From SHXO01 sp964523885 (lineage in GTDB: Bacteria; Pseudomonadota; Gammaproteobacteria; Burkholderiales; SHXO01): a DNA stretch of 64,000 nt. Where the stretch lies: positions 1 through 64,000 of the forward strand of contig CAZFYX010000018.1 in NCBI GenBank assembly GCA_964523885.1, given 5' to 3'. The position numbers and the translations under genes were made by a program. The notes beneath the pieces were generated by a model. It was not told the DNA's origin and ran no database searches. It saw only the letters and a list, made by a program, of their open reading frames with translations. Shown piece after piece: positions 25,942 to 33,866 of the stretch. Position 1 is the first letter of the stretch, and the number at the start of each line of letters is the position of its first letter.

Positions 25942-26769
25942 CTACTTGCGCATCACCGAGGACTTGAGCGGGATGCCGTTGCTCAGGTAGGAAAGGAAGT
26001 ACTCGAGGTCGTTCCACTCCCCGCTGTCGTAGCCGAACGGCACCGCGCGCATCTGCTCCATGCAGCGCTTGAAGCGGCCCTGGAACGTCATGAGCTCCTC
26101 GCCGCCGCGGAAGATCGGCCAGTGCGTGGCGTGCCCCAGCGCCGGCGAGATGATCTCCATGCGCATGGTGCTGCCGGCGTGGTGGAGGTGGCAGCCGGCG
26201 CAGGCGGCATTGAGCTGGCCGATGCGGCGGAAGAACAGGTCGCGGCCGGCCTCGAAGTGCGCGCGGGCCGCGGGCGAGTCCACCTTCACGTTCATCCTCA
26301 TGCCATCGGAGAGCGTGCGTGCGTACGCCGTGAGCACGCCCATCGGGCTGCGCTGGCCGTAGGCCATCTCCGGCTCGCCGTTGTCCTTCAGGCAGCGGTT
26401 GAGCGCCGCCTCGAAGGTGATGACCCGGCCCGCGGCAGCGTCGTAGTAGGGATAGTTTCCGACCACGTTGTGGCCGCCGTCCGCGAAGCAGTCGGCGAAG
26501 CGCCTGCCGTTGCGGAAGGGCGTGTCCCAGATGCGGCGCCCGGCCTCGATGTCCCCGATGAACGGCGGGAACTCCATGATCTGGTCGTACTGCGCACGCG
26601 CGTCCGGGTTGCCGATCATCGCCCCGTAGACGTAGTCCTCCAGCGGCACGCCCGGAAAACGCTGGCTGAAGATCTGCACCAGGCGCTGGCGCTCGGCCTC
26701 GGGATCGGGCCCGGCCGCCTGCGCGAGCGCCGCGAGGCAGAGCAGGCACAGGGCGAGGGCCGCCTTCAT
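25942..26769 (-). CDS. soxA: Sulfur-oxidation cytochrome c subunit SoxA
   Basis: 275 residues with a signal peptide (MKAALALCLLCLAALAQA). SoxAX joins the thiosulfate sulfur to the SoxY cysteine in the periplasm. One heme motif CAGCH is present; the N-terminal heme site is reduced to a single cysteine (ADCFADGGHN), as in many SoxA proteins with one heme. Characteristic segments are NYPYYD, EAALNRCLKDNGE and FKRCMEQMRAVPFG, whose cysteine is the expected active-site heme ligand. It is last in the order soxX-soxY-soxZ-soxA. soxB does not follow. Confidence 0.95.
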   Translation of the reverse strand: MKAALALCLLCLAALAQAAGPDPEAERQRLVQIFSQRFPGVPLEDYVYGAMIGNPDARAQYDQIMEFPPFIGDIEAGRRIWDTPFRNGRRFADCFADGGHNVVGNYPYYDAAAGRVITFEAALNRCLKDNGEPEMAYGQRSPMGVLTAYARTLSDGMRMNVKVDSPAARAHFEAGRDLFFRRIGQLNAACAGCHLHHAGSTMRMEIISPALGHATHWPIFRGGEELMTFQGRFKRCMEQMRAVPFGYDSGEWNDLEYFLSYLSNGIPLKSSVMRK

Positions 26770-26773
26770 CGCG

Positions 26774-27094
26774 TCAACCGCCGGGCACCTTCGCCGACGC
26801 GCGGTTGCTCTCTCCCTGGTTGTCCTGCCACTCGATGCCGATGTCGTCGCCGGGCCTGGCGCCCTTGATGCGGAACTGCAGGTAGGGATTGCGCGCCATC
26901 GCCTGGCTCCATTGCGCCTCGATCACCGGCTTGCCGTTGAGGGACGCGGTGACCGTCTTGATGAAGTGCAGGGGCACGAGCTCGCCCGTGTCCGGGTCCT
27001 TGCGCAGCCCGGTCTCCATCGGATGGCCGATGAGCACCCGCACGTCGGCCACGTCGCCGTCGAGCTTCACCCGCATGCGGATCGGTTCGGGCAT
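26774..27094 (-). CDS. soxZ: Sulfur-carrier complex subunit SoxZ
   Basis: 106 residues. SoxZ binds SoxY to form the carrier on which thiosulfate is oxidised. Typical features: a start rich in beta-strand residues (IRMRVKLDGDVADVRVLI), GHPMETGLRKD, PLHFIKTVTASLNGKPV and ISP-like end DDIGIEWQDNQGES. There is no signal peptide, as is normal: SoxZ is exported with SoxY through the Tat system. It lies 27 bases behind soxY and four before soxA. Confidence 0.96.
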   Translation of the reverse strand: MPEPIRMRVKLDGDVADVRVLIGHPMETGLRKDPDTGELVPLHFIKTVTASLNGKPVIEAQWSQAMARNPYLQFRIKGARPGDDIGIEWQDNQGESNRASAKVPGG

Positions 27095-27121
27095 CGATTC
27101 GTCCTCGTCCTGTGAGCGCGC

Positions 27122-27595
27122 TCAGGTCCCGCAGCCGCCGATGGTGACCTTCACGTCGCGCACCGCGACGTACTGCTTGTCGCCGGCGCGCACGACCACG
27201 CGCAGGGGCGAGGTATCGCCCATCTTGATGCGCGTGGATACGAACGGCACCGCCCCCTCACGGAAGGTGAAGGTCCCCACGTAGGGCTGCACGTTCTTGT
27301 CCACGAAGATCGAGATGCTCTGCGTGCCCGGGACACGGCTCTCGATCTCGATCGGCACCTGCGCGCCGTTCTCGGCGATCTCCGGGGCCTTGACCAGGAT
27401 GTCCTGGGTCTCGATCAGGTCGTGCACGCCCGCGGCCAGCATGGCCTGCTCCACGTCCTTGGTCTCGAACGCCGCCTTGTTCCACTCCTGCGCGAGCGCG
27501 ATCAACGGCCGCGCCAGGCCCGCGAGCAGGAAGGCGCCGAACGCGCAGCCGCGGGCGACGAACGAGCGACGCGCACGCACGGACGCAACCATCAT
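27122..27595 (-). CDS. soxY: Thiosulfate-carrier protein SoxY
   Basis: 157 residues. An N-terminal Tat-type signal is suggested by RARRSFVARGCAFGAFLLAGLA. The C-terminus VTIGGCGT is the swinging arm with the cysteine that carries the sulfur substrate; the family consensus is GGCGG or GGCGT. The core SISIFVDKNVQPYVGTFTF matches the family. It forms the heterodimer SoxYZ with the next gene product. It lies six bases behind soxX, so the four genes look like one transcript. Confidence 0.96.
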   Translation of the reverse strand: MMVASVRARRSFVARGCAFGAFLLAGLARPLIALAQEWNKAAFETKDVEQAMLAAGVHDLIETQDILVKAPEIAENGAQVPIEIESRVPGTQSISIFVDKNVQPYVGTFTFREGAVPFVSTRIKMGDTSPLRVVVRAGDKQYVAVRDVKVTIGGCGT

Positions 27596-27601
27596 GCGGC
27601 C

Positions 27602-27961
27602 TCAATTGGCATAGACGTAGTCCACCACCAGGTCGATCTCCTCTTCGGTCAGCACGCGGTGCTTTCCGAACGGCGGCATCACTGTCATCGGGTTGCGCAC
27701 CGTCGAATCCCAGATCTGCGCCCGCAGCGCGGCCCGGTCCGGAAAGCGGGCCCGCATGTCCACCAGCGGCGGGCCGATGTTGGCCAGCGTCACGGCGGTG
27801 GGGTCCGCGGGGATCTGGTGACAGGCCAGGCAGTTGCCCTTGTACCAGTCGTGCGCGATCGCCCGTCCGCGCTGCACACGGTCCGGCTCCGCGGGCGAGG
27901 CGGCCAGCGCCGCGAGCGCGCAGAAGCACAGACCGACGGCTGCCACTCGCGTCATCAACAT
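27602..27961 (-). CDS. soxX: Sulfur-oxidation cytochrome c subunit SoxX
   Basis: 119 residues with a signal peptide (MLMTRVAAVGLCFCALAALAA). It has one heme motif, CLACH, and the distal methionine in VMPPFGKHRVLTEEEIDLVV. SoxX accepts electrons from SoxA and passes them to small cytochromes. The protein is at the short end for the family. It is the first gene of the soxXYZA group and begins 28 bases after the moaC stop on the same strand, so readthrough from moaC is possible. Confidence 0.93.
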   Translation of the reverse strand: MLMTRVAAVGLCFCALAALAASPAEPDRVQRGRAIAHDWYKGNCLACHQIPADPTAVTLANIGPPLVDMRARFPDRAALRAQIWDSTVRNPMTVMPPFGKHRVLTEEEIDLVVDYVYAN

Positions 27962-27989
27962 GGGACCGATGGCGCCGGCGTTGGTTCGG

Positions 27990-28466
27990 CTACTTCGCCG
28001 TCCAATGCCCGGACTTGCCGCCCTTCTTCTCGACCAGGCGCACGCTCTCGAAGCGCATCCCCCGGTCGACCGCCTTGCACATGTCGTAGATCGTGAGCAG
28101 CCCGACGGTCACTGCGGTCAGCGCTTCCATCTCGACGCCGGTGCGGCCGAAGGTCTCCGCCGTGGCGGTGCAATCGACGGCGTTGGCGGCCTGGTCGATG
28201 CTGAACTCGACGCTCACGCGCGTGAGCGGCAGCGGATGGCACAGCGGGATCAGGTCCGCGGTGCGCTTGGCCCCCTGGATGGCGGCGATGCGCGCCACGC
28301 CCAGCACGTCGCCCTTGGCGGCACTGCCTTCGAGGATGCGCCGCAGCGTGTCGGGCTGCATGACCACGCGACCGGCCGCGGTGGCGGAGCGCGCCGTCTC
28401 GGCCTTCTGCCCGACATCGACCATGTGCGCCTGGCCGTGAGCGTCGAAATGCGTCAATTCACCCAT
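27990..28466 (-). CDS. moaC: Cyclic pyranopterin monophosphate synthase
   Basis: 158 residues. MoaC makes cyclic pyranopterin monophosphate in molybdenum cofactor synthesis. Family motifs are clear: FDAHGQAHMVDVGQK, GDVLGVARIAAIQGAKRT, LIPLCHPLPLTRV and GVEMEALTAVTVGLLTIYDMCKA. Length is standard. It is transcribed away from the BepA-like gene; only about 60 bases separate the two starts. It precedes soxX on the same strand with a short gap. Confidence 0.97.
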   Translation of the reverse strand: MGELTHFDAHGQAHMVDVGQKAETARSATAAGRVVMQPDTLRRILEGSAAKGDVLGVARIAAIQGAKRTADLIPLCHPLPLTRVSVEFSIDQAANAVDCTATAETFGRTGVEMEALTAVTVGLLTIYDMCKAVDRGMRFESVRLVEKKGGKSGHWTAK

Positions 28467-28528
28467 ATCTAACCGTGAACGCGGCGGCCGCGCCGGCGCT
28501 CCAAAGCACGAGAGTTATCATAGCATCC

Positions 28529-29962
28529 GTGAAGGTCCTGATCCCGTTCCTGGCTGCCGCGCTCGCGTGGACCCCGGCGCCGGCCGCCGACACTCTGCCG
28601 AACCTTGGTGACGCCTCGGCTTCGGCGCTGTCGCCGCAGCAGGAGCGCCAGCTGGGCGAGTCGATCATGCGGCAGATCCGCGCCAGCCGGCAGTACTTCG
28701 ACGATCCGGACTGCACCGACTACATCAACGCGCTGGGCTATCGCCTGGTGCAGAACAGCCAGAATCCGGAGCAGCCGTTCGTCTTCTTCCTGGTCGACGA
28801 TCCGCAGATCAACGCGTTCGCGCTGCCTGGCGGCTTCATCGGCGTGAACACCGGCCTGATCGTGATCGCGCAGAGCGAGTCGGAGCTGGCCGCGGTGCTC
28901 GCGCACGAAATCGCGCACGTCACGCAGAAGCACATCGCGCGCATGTTCCAGCAGCAGAAGCAGGCCGGGATCGCCTCGCTGGCCGCGCTCGCGGTGGCGA
29001 TCCTCGCCGCCCGCTCCAGCCCGGACCTGGCCAGTGCCGCGGTCGCCGGCTCGCAGTACGCCAGCACCCAGACCATGCTCAACTTCACCCGGGACAACGA
29101 GCGCGAGGCGGATCGCGTCGGCCTGCAGACGCTCGACCGTTCCGGGTTCGATCCCGAGGCGATGCCGGCATTCCTCGAGCGCATGCAGCGCGCCTACCGC
29201 GTCTACGACAGCAACGCACCGTCGTACATGCGCACCCACCCGCTGACCTACGAGCGGATCGCGGACGTGCAGAGCCGGGTCGAGGAATTTCGCTACCGGC
29301 AGGTGCCCGACAGCCTCGAGTTCCAGGTGGTGCGCGCGCGCCTGCAGGTGCTCTCCATGCAGCCGCGCGATGCCGTGGTGCGCTACGACGACATCCTCAA
29401 GGAGAAGAAGAGCGTCAGCGAGATCCCGCCGCGCTATGCCCTGACCCTCGCGCTGCTGCGCGGCAAGGAGATCGAGCGTGCCCGCCGCGAGAGCGTGACC
29501 CTGAGGAAGGATGCGCCCGACGACCCGATGGTGCTCAACCTGGTCGGCGAGGTGCTCATGGCAGCCGGCGACGGGAAGGCCGCCCTCGAGCTCTACAGCG
29601 CGGCCGTCGAGCGCTTCCCCCGGCGCCGGGCCCTGGTCTACTCCTACGCCAACGCCCTGCTCAACGCCAAGCGCTGGCAGGACGCGCTCAAACTGGTCAC
29701 GGAGGCCATCGCCACGCTGCCCGCGGACCAGCGCCTCTACCGCCTGCAGGCCCGCGCCTACGCCGGGCTGGGCCAGCGCCTGGAGGAGCATCGAGCCCAG
29801 GCCGAGGCCTATGTCCTGATGGGCAGCGTCCCGGCGGCGATCGAGCAGCTCCAGATCGGGCTGCGCAGCGGCGACGGCAACTACTACCAGATGTCCAGCG
29901 CCGAGGCGCGGCTCAAGCAGCTGCGCGAGCTGGACGCCGAGAACCGCAAGGCCAGCAAGTAA
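28529..29962 (+). CDS. bepA: BepA-like periplasmic M48 metalloprotease with TPR repeats
   Basis: 477 residues from the GTG at 28529, which gives a clean signal peptide (MKVLIPFLAAALAWTPAPAA); an in-frame GTG at 28475 would overlap the moaC promoter region. The M48 zinc motif is AHEIAH, followed by the third-ligand helix region DNEREADRVGLQTL. The C-terminal 230 residues form TPR repeats. BepA assists or degrades outer-membrane proteins such as LptD. Length matches YfgC/BepA (E. coli 487). A -10-like TATCAT lies at 28516-28521, close to the start. Confidence 0.91.
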   Translation: MKVLIPFLAAALAWTPAPAADTLPNLGDASASALSPQQERQLGESIMRQIRASRQYFDDPDCTDYINALGYRLVQNSQNPEQPFVFFLVDDPQINAFALPGGFIGVNTGLIVIAQSESELAAVLAHEIAHVTQKHIARMFQQQKQAGIASLAALAVAILAARSSPDLASAAVAGSQYASTQTMLNFTRDNEREADRVGLQTLDRSGFDPEAMPAFLERMQRAYRVYDSNAPSYMRTHPLTYERIADVQSRVEEFRYRQVPDSLEFQVVRARLQVLSMQPRDAVVRYDDILKEKKSVSEIPPRYALTLALLRGKEIERARRESVTLRKDAPDDPMVLNLVGEVLMAAGDGKAALELYSAAVERFPRRRALVYSYANALLNAKRWQDALKLVTEAIATLPADQRLYRLQARAYAGLGQRLEEHRAQAEAYVLMGSVPAAIEQLQIGLRSGDGNYYQMSSAEARLKQLRELDAENRKASK

Positions 29963-29990
29963 CCCCCGGCTGGGGTGGCGGTCCGGGCAG

Positions 29991-30008
29991 TTGGCACGAT
30001 CCATGTTT
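29991..30008 (+). promoter_or_regulatory. Possible sigma-54 promoter of the second kinase
   Basis: TTGGCACGATCCATGTTT has a perfect -24 element (TTGGCACG, GG at 29993-29994). At the -12 position the invariant GC reads GT (30005-30006), so the match is partial. It sits about 90 bases before the kinase ATG, a good promoter distance. Confidence 0.4.
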
Positions 30009-30097
30009 GTGCTTCCCGCCGTGTCCGGCCGGGGTGCGCACGCGCGCGTCCGGCCGTCCCTCGATCCAGTGCGACAGAAAAGCGAGAAGTCACTGAA

Positions 30098-31441
30098 ATG
30101 TCTACAGTTTCTACTGCGGCCCGAGCCCTGCAAACCGGTGACGCGCTGCCTCCGCAGAAGATCGGCAAGTACCAGCTGATCAAGGAACTGGGCAAGGGAG
30201 CGACGAGCGAGGTCTTTCTCGCCCTCGATCCGTTCGCCAACCGCAAGGTCGCGCTCAAGGTGGTCCAGCGCGAGGTCCTCGGCGACAAGGAGCACGGCCG
30301 CCGCTTCCGCAAGCTGTTCCTGACCGAAGCCTCGCTCACCGGCAAGCTCGCCCACCCCCACATCGTCGCCATCTACGACGCCGTGGCGGATGACGAGGGC
30401 AGCTACATCGTCATGGAGTACGTCGAGGGCGGCACCCTGGAGCAGTTCACCAAGGTCGACAACCTGCTGCCGGTGAACAAGATCATCGAGATCGTCTTCA
30501 AGTGCTGCAAGGCGCTCGACTACGCCCATCGCTACGGCGTGATCCACCGCGACATCAAGCCCGCCAACATCCTGCTGTCGAAGGACACCGACATCAAGAT
30601 CTCGGACTTCGGCGCCGCGCTCACCACCGCGGTGGAGACCACGCAGGTCACCGGCATCGGCTCGCCCGCGTACATGTCGCCCGAGCAGGTGCAGGAGCAG
30701 CAGCTCACCCACCAGACCGACATCTTCACGCTCGGCGTGGTGATGTACCAGTTGCTCACCGGAAGCCTGCCGTTCAAGGCGACCAACAACTACAGCATGG
30801 TGTTCCAGATCATCAACGTGGATCCGCCGCCGCCGAGCATCTTCCGGCCCGAGATCCCGGCGAGCATCGACCACATCGTGAAGAAGGCGCTGCAGAAGCG
30901 TCTGGAGGGCCGCTATCCCACCTGGGAGGAGTTCGCGCAGGACCTGGTGCGTGTCTTCAACAACCTGCAGACGCCCGAGCAGCCGGTGCCCGACACGGAG
31001 AAGTTCAACACCCTGCGCCGGCTCGACTTCTTCCGCAACTTCACCGACGTGGACCTGTGGCAGGTCCTGCACATCTCGAACTGGAACCGCATCCCGGCCG
31101 GCACCACCCTCATCCGCGAGGGCGAGACCGGCACTTCGTTCTTCATCCTCGCCGCCGGCGAGGTGCGCGTCACCCGCGCGGAGCGTCTCCTCGACGTGCT
31201 GCGCACCGGCGAGTGCTTCGGCGAGATGGCCTACCTGGGGCGGCGCCAGTTCAAGCGCAGTGCGAGCGTCACCGCCAGCACCGAGATCACCGCCATCGAG
31301 ATCAAGTCCGACGCGCTGAACGCCGCGACCGAGAGCTGCCGCCACCACTTCACCGCAGCCTTCCTGGAGCTGCTGGTGGCCCGGCTCGCCGCGGCGGATG
31401 TGCGCCTGTCCGAGCTGCTCGAGCGCAACATCGTCACCTGA
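30098..31441 (+). CDS. Ser/Thr protein kinase with C-terminal cyclic-nucleotide-binding domain
   Basis: 447 residues from the ATG at 30098. The Hanks-type kinase domain (about 25-285) has GKGATSEVF, the catalytic His150-Arg151-Asp152 and the DFG Asp170. The C-terminal domain (about 310-435) is a cNMP-binding fold: RIPAGTTLIREGETGTSFFILAAGEV, then the phosphate-binding cassette CFGEMAYLGRRQFKRSASV. The Arg-Ser of KRSA corresponds to the cAMP-contacting Arg82-Ser83 of CRP. No membrane helix is seen. It is a close paralogue of the kinase at 58696-59982 in domain order and motifs. Direct activation by cAMP is inferred. Confidence 0.92.
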   Translation: MSTVSTAARALQTGDALPPQKIGKYQLIKELGKGATSEVFLALDPFANRKVALKVVQREVLGDKEHGRRFRKLFLTEASLTGKLAHPHIVAIYDAVADDEGSYIVMEYVEGGTLEQFTKVDNLLPVNKIIEIVFKCCKALDYAHRYGVIHRDIKPANILLSKDTDIKISDFGAALTTAVETTQVTGIGSPAYMSPEQVQEQQLTHQTDIFTLGVVMYQLLTGSLPFKATNNYSMVFQIINVDPPPPSIFRPEIPASIDHIVKKALQKRLEGRYPTWEEFAQDLVRVFNNLQTPEQPVPDTEKFNTLRRLDFFRNFTDVDLWQVLHISNWNRIPAGTTLIREGETGTSFFILAAGEVRVTRAERLLDVLRTGECFGEMAYLGRRQFKRSASVTASTEITAIEIKSDALNAATESCRHHFTAAFLELLVARLAAADVRLSELLERNIVT

Positions 31442-31514
31442 TCCCGCCGGCTGCCGCCACGGCGCCCCGGCGGGCGCGGTATCATCTGCGCGTAGGCATC
31501 AGAGATTGCGCGCA

Positions 31515-31838
31515 ATGTCCCCTGTGAAGAACATCGATGCGACCGAGCTGCAGAACATGCAGCGCAGCGGTCCGCTGGTCCTGGTCGACGTCCGCACCGC
31601 GCCGGAAGTGGCGCAGGGCATGATCCCCGGCGCGAAGCACGTGCCCCTCCACCTGCTGCCCGAGCGCATCGGCGAGCTCGACCCGGCCGCGACCACGGTC
31701 ATCTATTGCCAGTCCGGCGGCCGCTCCGCGCAGGCCTGCGCCTGGCTCGAGGGCAGGGGCTTCGGTTCGGTGATGAACCTGCAGGGGGGCATCATCGGCT
31801 GGGTGCGGGGCGGCAATCCGGTGGCGGCGCCCGGGTGA
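31515..31838 (+). CDS. Rhodanese-like sulfurtransferase
   Basis: 107 residues from the ATG at 31515. A single rhodanese domain with the active-site loop YCQSGGRSAQA (catalytic Cys) and the N-terminal LVDVRTAPEVAQGMIPGAKHVPL. It transfers sulfane sulfur between thiols. There is no signal peptide. A -10-like TATCAT lies at 31480-31485. It is followed one base later by a TusA-like gene and then coq7, so it may belong to a small sulfur-transfer operon; the sox genes are about 3.5 kb away. Confidence 0.92.
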   Translation: MSPVKNIDATELQNMQRSGPLVLVDVRTAPEVAQGMIPGAKHVPLHLLPERIGELDPAATTVIYCQSGGRSAQACAWLEGRGFGSVMNLQGGIIGWVRGGNPVAAPG

Positions 31839-31839
31839 G

Positions 31840-32097
31840 GTGACGGTGGACGAAGCCGGCGAGGCGGTCGCCCACGACCGCGAGCTCGATGCGCGCGGCC
31901 TGGAGTGCCCGCTGCCCATCCTGCGCACCAAGAAGCTGCTCAACGAGATGACCGGCGGCCAGGTGCTGCGCGTGGTTGCCACCGATCCGGGATCGGTGCG
32001 CGACTTCCAGGCCTTCTGCCGCCAGACCGGGCATGAGCTGCTGGAGTCGAGCCGGTCCGGACCGGAGTTCGTGTTCGTGCTGCGCAAGAAGAAATGA
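31840..32097 (+). CDS. TusA/SirA-family sulfur carrier protein
   Basis: 85 residues, GTG start. The TusA-family signature is ELDARGLECPLPILRTKKLLNEM, where the cysteine of CPLP carries sulfur, followed by the acidic DPGSVRDFQAFCRQTGHELLE. Such proteins relay sulfur for tRNA thiolation, molybdopterin or sulfur oxidation. Here a rhodanese is immediately upstream, a likely donor. The stop overlaps the coq7 ATG (ATGA at 32094-32097). The exact role cannot be decided from sequence. Confidence 0.9.
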   Translation: MTVDEAGEAVAHDRELDARGLECPLPILRTKKLLNEMTGGQVLRVVATDPGSVRDFQAFCRQTGHELLESSRSGPEFVFVLRKKK

Positions 32098-32717
32098 ACC
32101 TCGACCGCCTGATCATCCCGCTCGACCGCGCGCTGCGCACGCTGTTCGCCCCGGCGCCCGCGGTCCGGCCCACTCCCGGGGGCGAGCTCGACCAGCCCGA
32201 GCTCGGCGATGTCGAGCGCGTGCGCTCGGCCCAGATGATGCGCATCAATCACACCGGCGAGGTGTGCGCGCAGGCGCTCTACGAGGGTCAGATGCTGGTG
32301 GCGCGCGATCCGGCCGTGCGCGCGATGCTGGAGCGGGCCGCGCGCGAGGAGACCGAGCACCTGGCCTGGACCGAGGGCCGCCTGCAGGAGCTCGGCTCGC
32401 GCAAGAGCCTGCTCAATCCGCTCTTCTATGCCGGTTCGTACGTGCTGGGCGCGGGGGCCGGGCTGCTGGGCGATCGCTGGAGTCTGGGCTTCCTGGTCGG
32501 GACCGAGCGGCAGGTCGAGCAGCACCTCGACGGGCATCTGGACCGCATGGCCGAGAACGACGGCAAGAGCCGCGCGATCGTGGAGCAGATGCGCGACGAC
32601 GAGGTCGGGCACGCCAGCTCGGCCCAGCAGCTGGGCGGCATCGACCTCCCCTTGCCGGTACGGCTGGGCATGCGCGTGGCGGCGAAGGTCATGACGACGA
32701 CGACGCGCTGGGTCTAG
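32094..32717 (+). CDS. coq7: Demethoxyubiquinone hydroxylase
   Basis: 207 residues. Coq7 hydroxylates 2-polyprenyl-3-methyl-6-methoxy-1,4-benzoquinol in ubiquinone synthesis, using a di-iron centre. Iron ligands are in HTGEVCAQALYEGQ, REETEHLAW, the region VEQHLDGHLDRM and the closing DDEVGHASSA. Length is as expected for beta- and gammaproteobacteria. It overlaps the TusA-like gene by four bases. Its 3' end overlaps the convergent DUF218 gene by 29 bases. Confidence 0.96.
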   Translation: MNLDRLIIPLDRALRTLFAPAPAVRPTPGGELDQPELGDVERVRSAQMMRINHTGEVCAQALYEGQMLVARDPAVRAMLERAAREETEHLAWTEGRLQELGSRKSLLNPLFYAGSYVLGAGAGLLGDRWSLGFLVGTERQVEQHLDGHLDRMAENDGKSRAIVEQMRDDEVGHASSAQQLGGIDLPLPVRLGMRVAAKVMTTTTRWV

Positions 32718-33459
32718 CGAAAACAGCCCGCAGCCGGTACCAGCCGATCCCGATCACCTCCCGCCAGACCTGTCGGGTGGTCTCGAGCGCATTCGCCGTT
32801 GGCATCCAGCCGGGCGGGTAGTCCGGGTAATGGGTGGCGAACCCGGTCGGCGCGGGGATCACTTCAAACCCCGCCTGCTCGAATGCGAGTTGCGCGCGGC
32901 GCATGTGCCAGGCGTGCGTGACCAGCGCAACCGAGCGGACGCCTGCTCCGGACAACAACGCGCGCGAAGCGGTCGCGTTGGTCCAGGTGGTGGTGCTGCC
33001 CGGCTCGACCCAGCGCACCGGCGTGCCCAGCTCCCGCTCCAGGACCGCCCGCATCTGCTCCGCTTCCGGCACGGTGACTCCGAAGACCTTGCCGCCACTG
33101 GTGAGGACGGGGAGCCCGGTCTGGTGCTGGAGGAATGCCGCGTAGCGCACCCGCTCGAGGCTGCTCCCGCTCAGCGTATCCCCGCCGTACTCGGGCGCAG
33201 CCACGTAGCTTCCACCGCCGAGCACGACGATGGCCTGGGCCCGTTGCCAGCCCGCGCTGGCCGGGGCCGCCAACTCCAGGGCGCGAACGCTGGCGCTTGC
33301 GATGAACGGGGCGGACGAGGCATACAGGAGCGCCGTTCCAGTGCTGATCAACGTGATGCCGAGCCGCCTGCGCCAGTGCAAGGCGAGCAGCCCCGCCACG
33401 AGCAAGAGGAGGGCGTTGGCCGGAGGAAGCAGCCATCCGCTGAGCAGGGCTGACACCAT
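32689..33459 (-). CDS. YdcF/ElyC-type DUF218 membrane protein
   Basis: 256 residues from the ATG at 33459; an upstream in-frame extension is unlikely because the N-terminus MVSALLSGWLLPPANALLLL is typical. Two hydrophobic helices (about 15-58) are followed by the DUF218 domain with AIVVLGGGSY, SLERVRYAAFLQ, LPVLTSGGKVFG, WVEPGSTTTWTNA and VTHAWHMRRAQLAFEQAG. In E. coli ElyC/YcbC is linked to envelope and peptidoglycan integrity. Function here is unproven. It is convergent with coq7. Confidence 0.88.
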   Translation of the reverse strand: MVSALLSGWLLPPANALLLLVAGLLALHWRRRLGITLISTGTALLYASSAPFIASASVRALELAAPASAGWQRAQAIVVLGGGSYVAAPEYGGDTLSGSSLERVRYAAFLQHQTGLPVLTSGGKVFGVTVPEAEQMRAVLERELGTPVRWVEPGSTTTWTNATASRALLSGAGVRSVALVTHAWHMRRAQLAFEQAGFEVIPAPTGFATHYPDYPPGWMPTANALETTRQVWREVIGIGWYRLRAVFARPSASSSS

Positions 33460-33547
33460 GGGACTATCCACCGGGCGCCTCCGGGTGCGACGATGCGCCG
33501 CACAAAAAGCGCTTGCCGCAGCGCACCGAATCAGACATGATATGCCT

Positions 33548-33642
33548 ATCTTGCGGTGCGCCATCGGCGGATCGCAACGATTCCTCCATCCTCCTCCTCT
33601 TGGTGGAATTCAGCGCAACCAGATGGTTGCGCTTTCTTTTTT
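33548..33642 (+). ncRNA. Candidate small RNA with anti-Shine-Dalgarno loop
   Basis: Three parts are visible. First, a hairpin with 12-base arms 33551-33562 and 33566-33577, one G-G mismatch and an ATC loop. Second, a C/T-rich unpaired stretch (33578-33604) with three CCTCC motifs complementary to ribosome-binding sites. Third, an intrinsic terminator (33613-33642). A weak sigma-70 promoter fits upstream: TTGCCG (33513-33518), 17 bases, CATGAT (33536-33541). No gene on this strand needs the terminator. It may correspond to the Betaproteobacteria toxic small RNA family of Rfam; that identity is a guess to be tested. Confidence 0.55.
33613..33642 (+). terminator. Intrinsic terminator of the candidate small RNA
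   Basis: Stem GCGCAACC/GGTTGCGC (33613-33620 and 33625-33632) with an AGAT loop, followed by TTTCTTTTTT. No + strand CDS ends nearby: coq7 stops 900 bases upstream. Confidence 0.85.
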
Positions 33643-33866
33643 CCCAGCCCCCGACAGAGCGCACGGCAAGCCTGCGCCGAACCGCTCGTTCCAATCCCGT
33701 CTTCCGCGTTGCGCAAGGGCAGATCGTGCTGCAGGCGCCGGTACCGGTTGGGGCGATTCCTTGTTTCCTTCTTTAAAAGAATGACTTGTGACAGGAAAGA
33801 TGTAAATCGCAGCGCGTTCCGGTAGAATGTGCCGGTTTTACCGGATCGACAGCACTTCGAGGGCTC

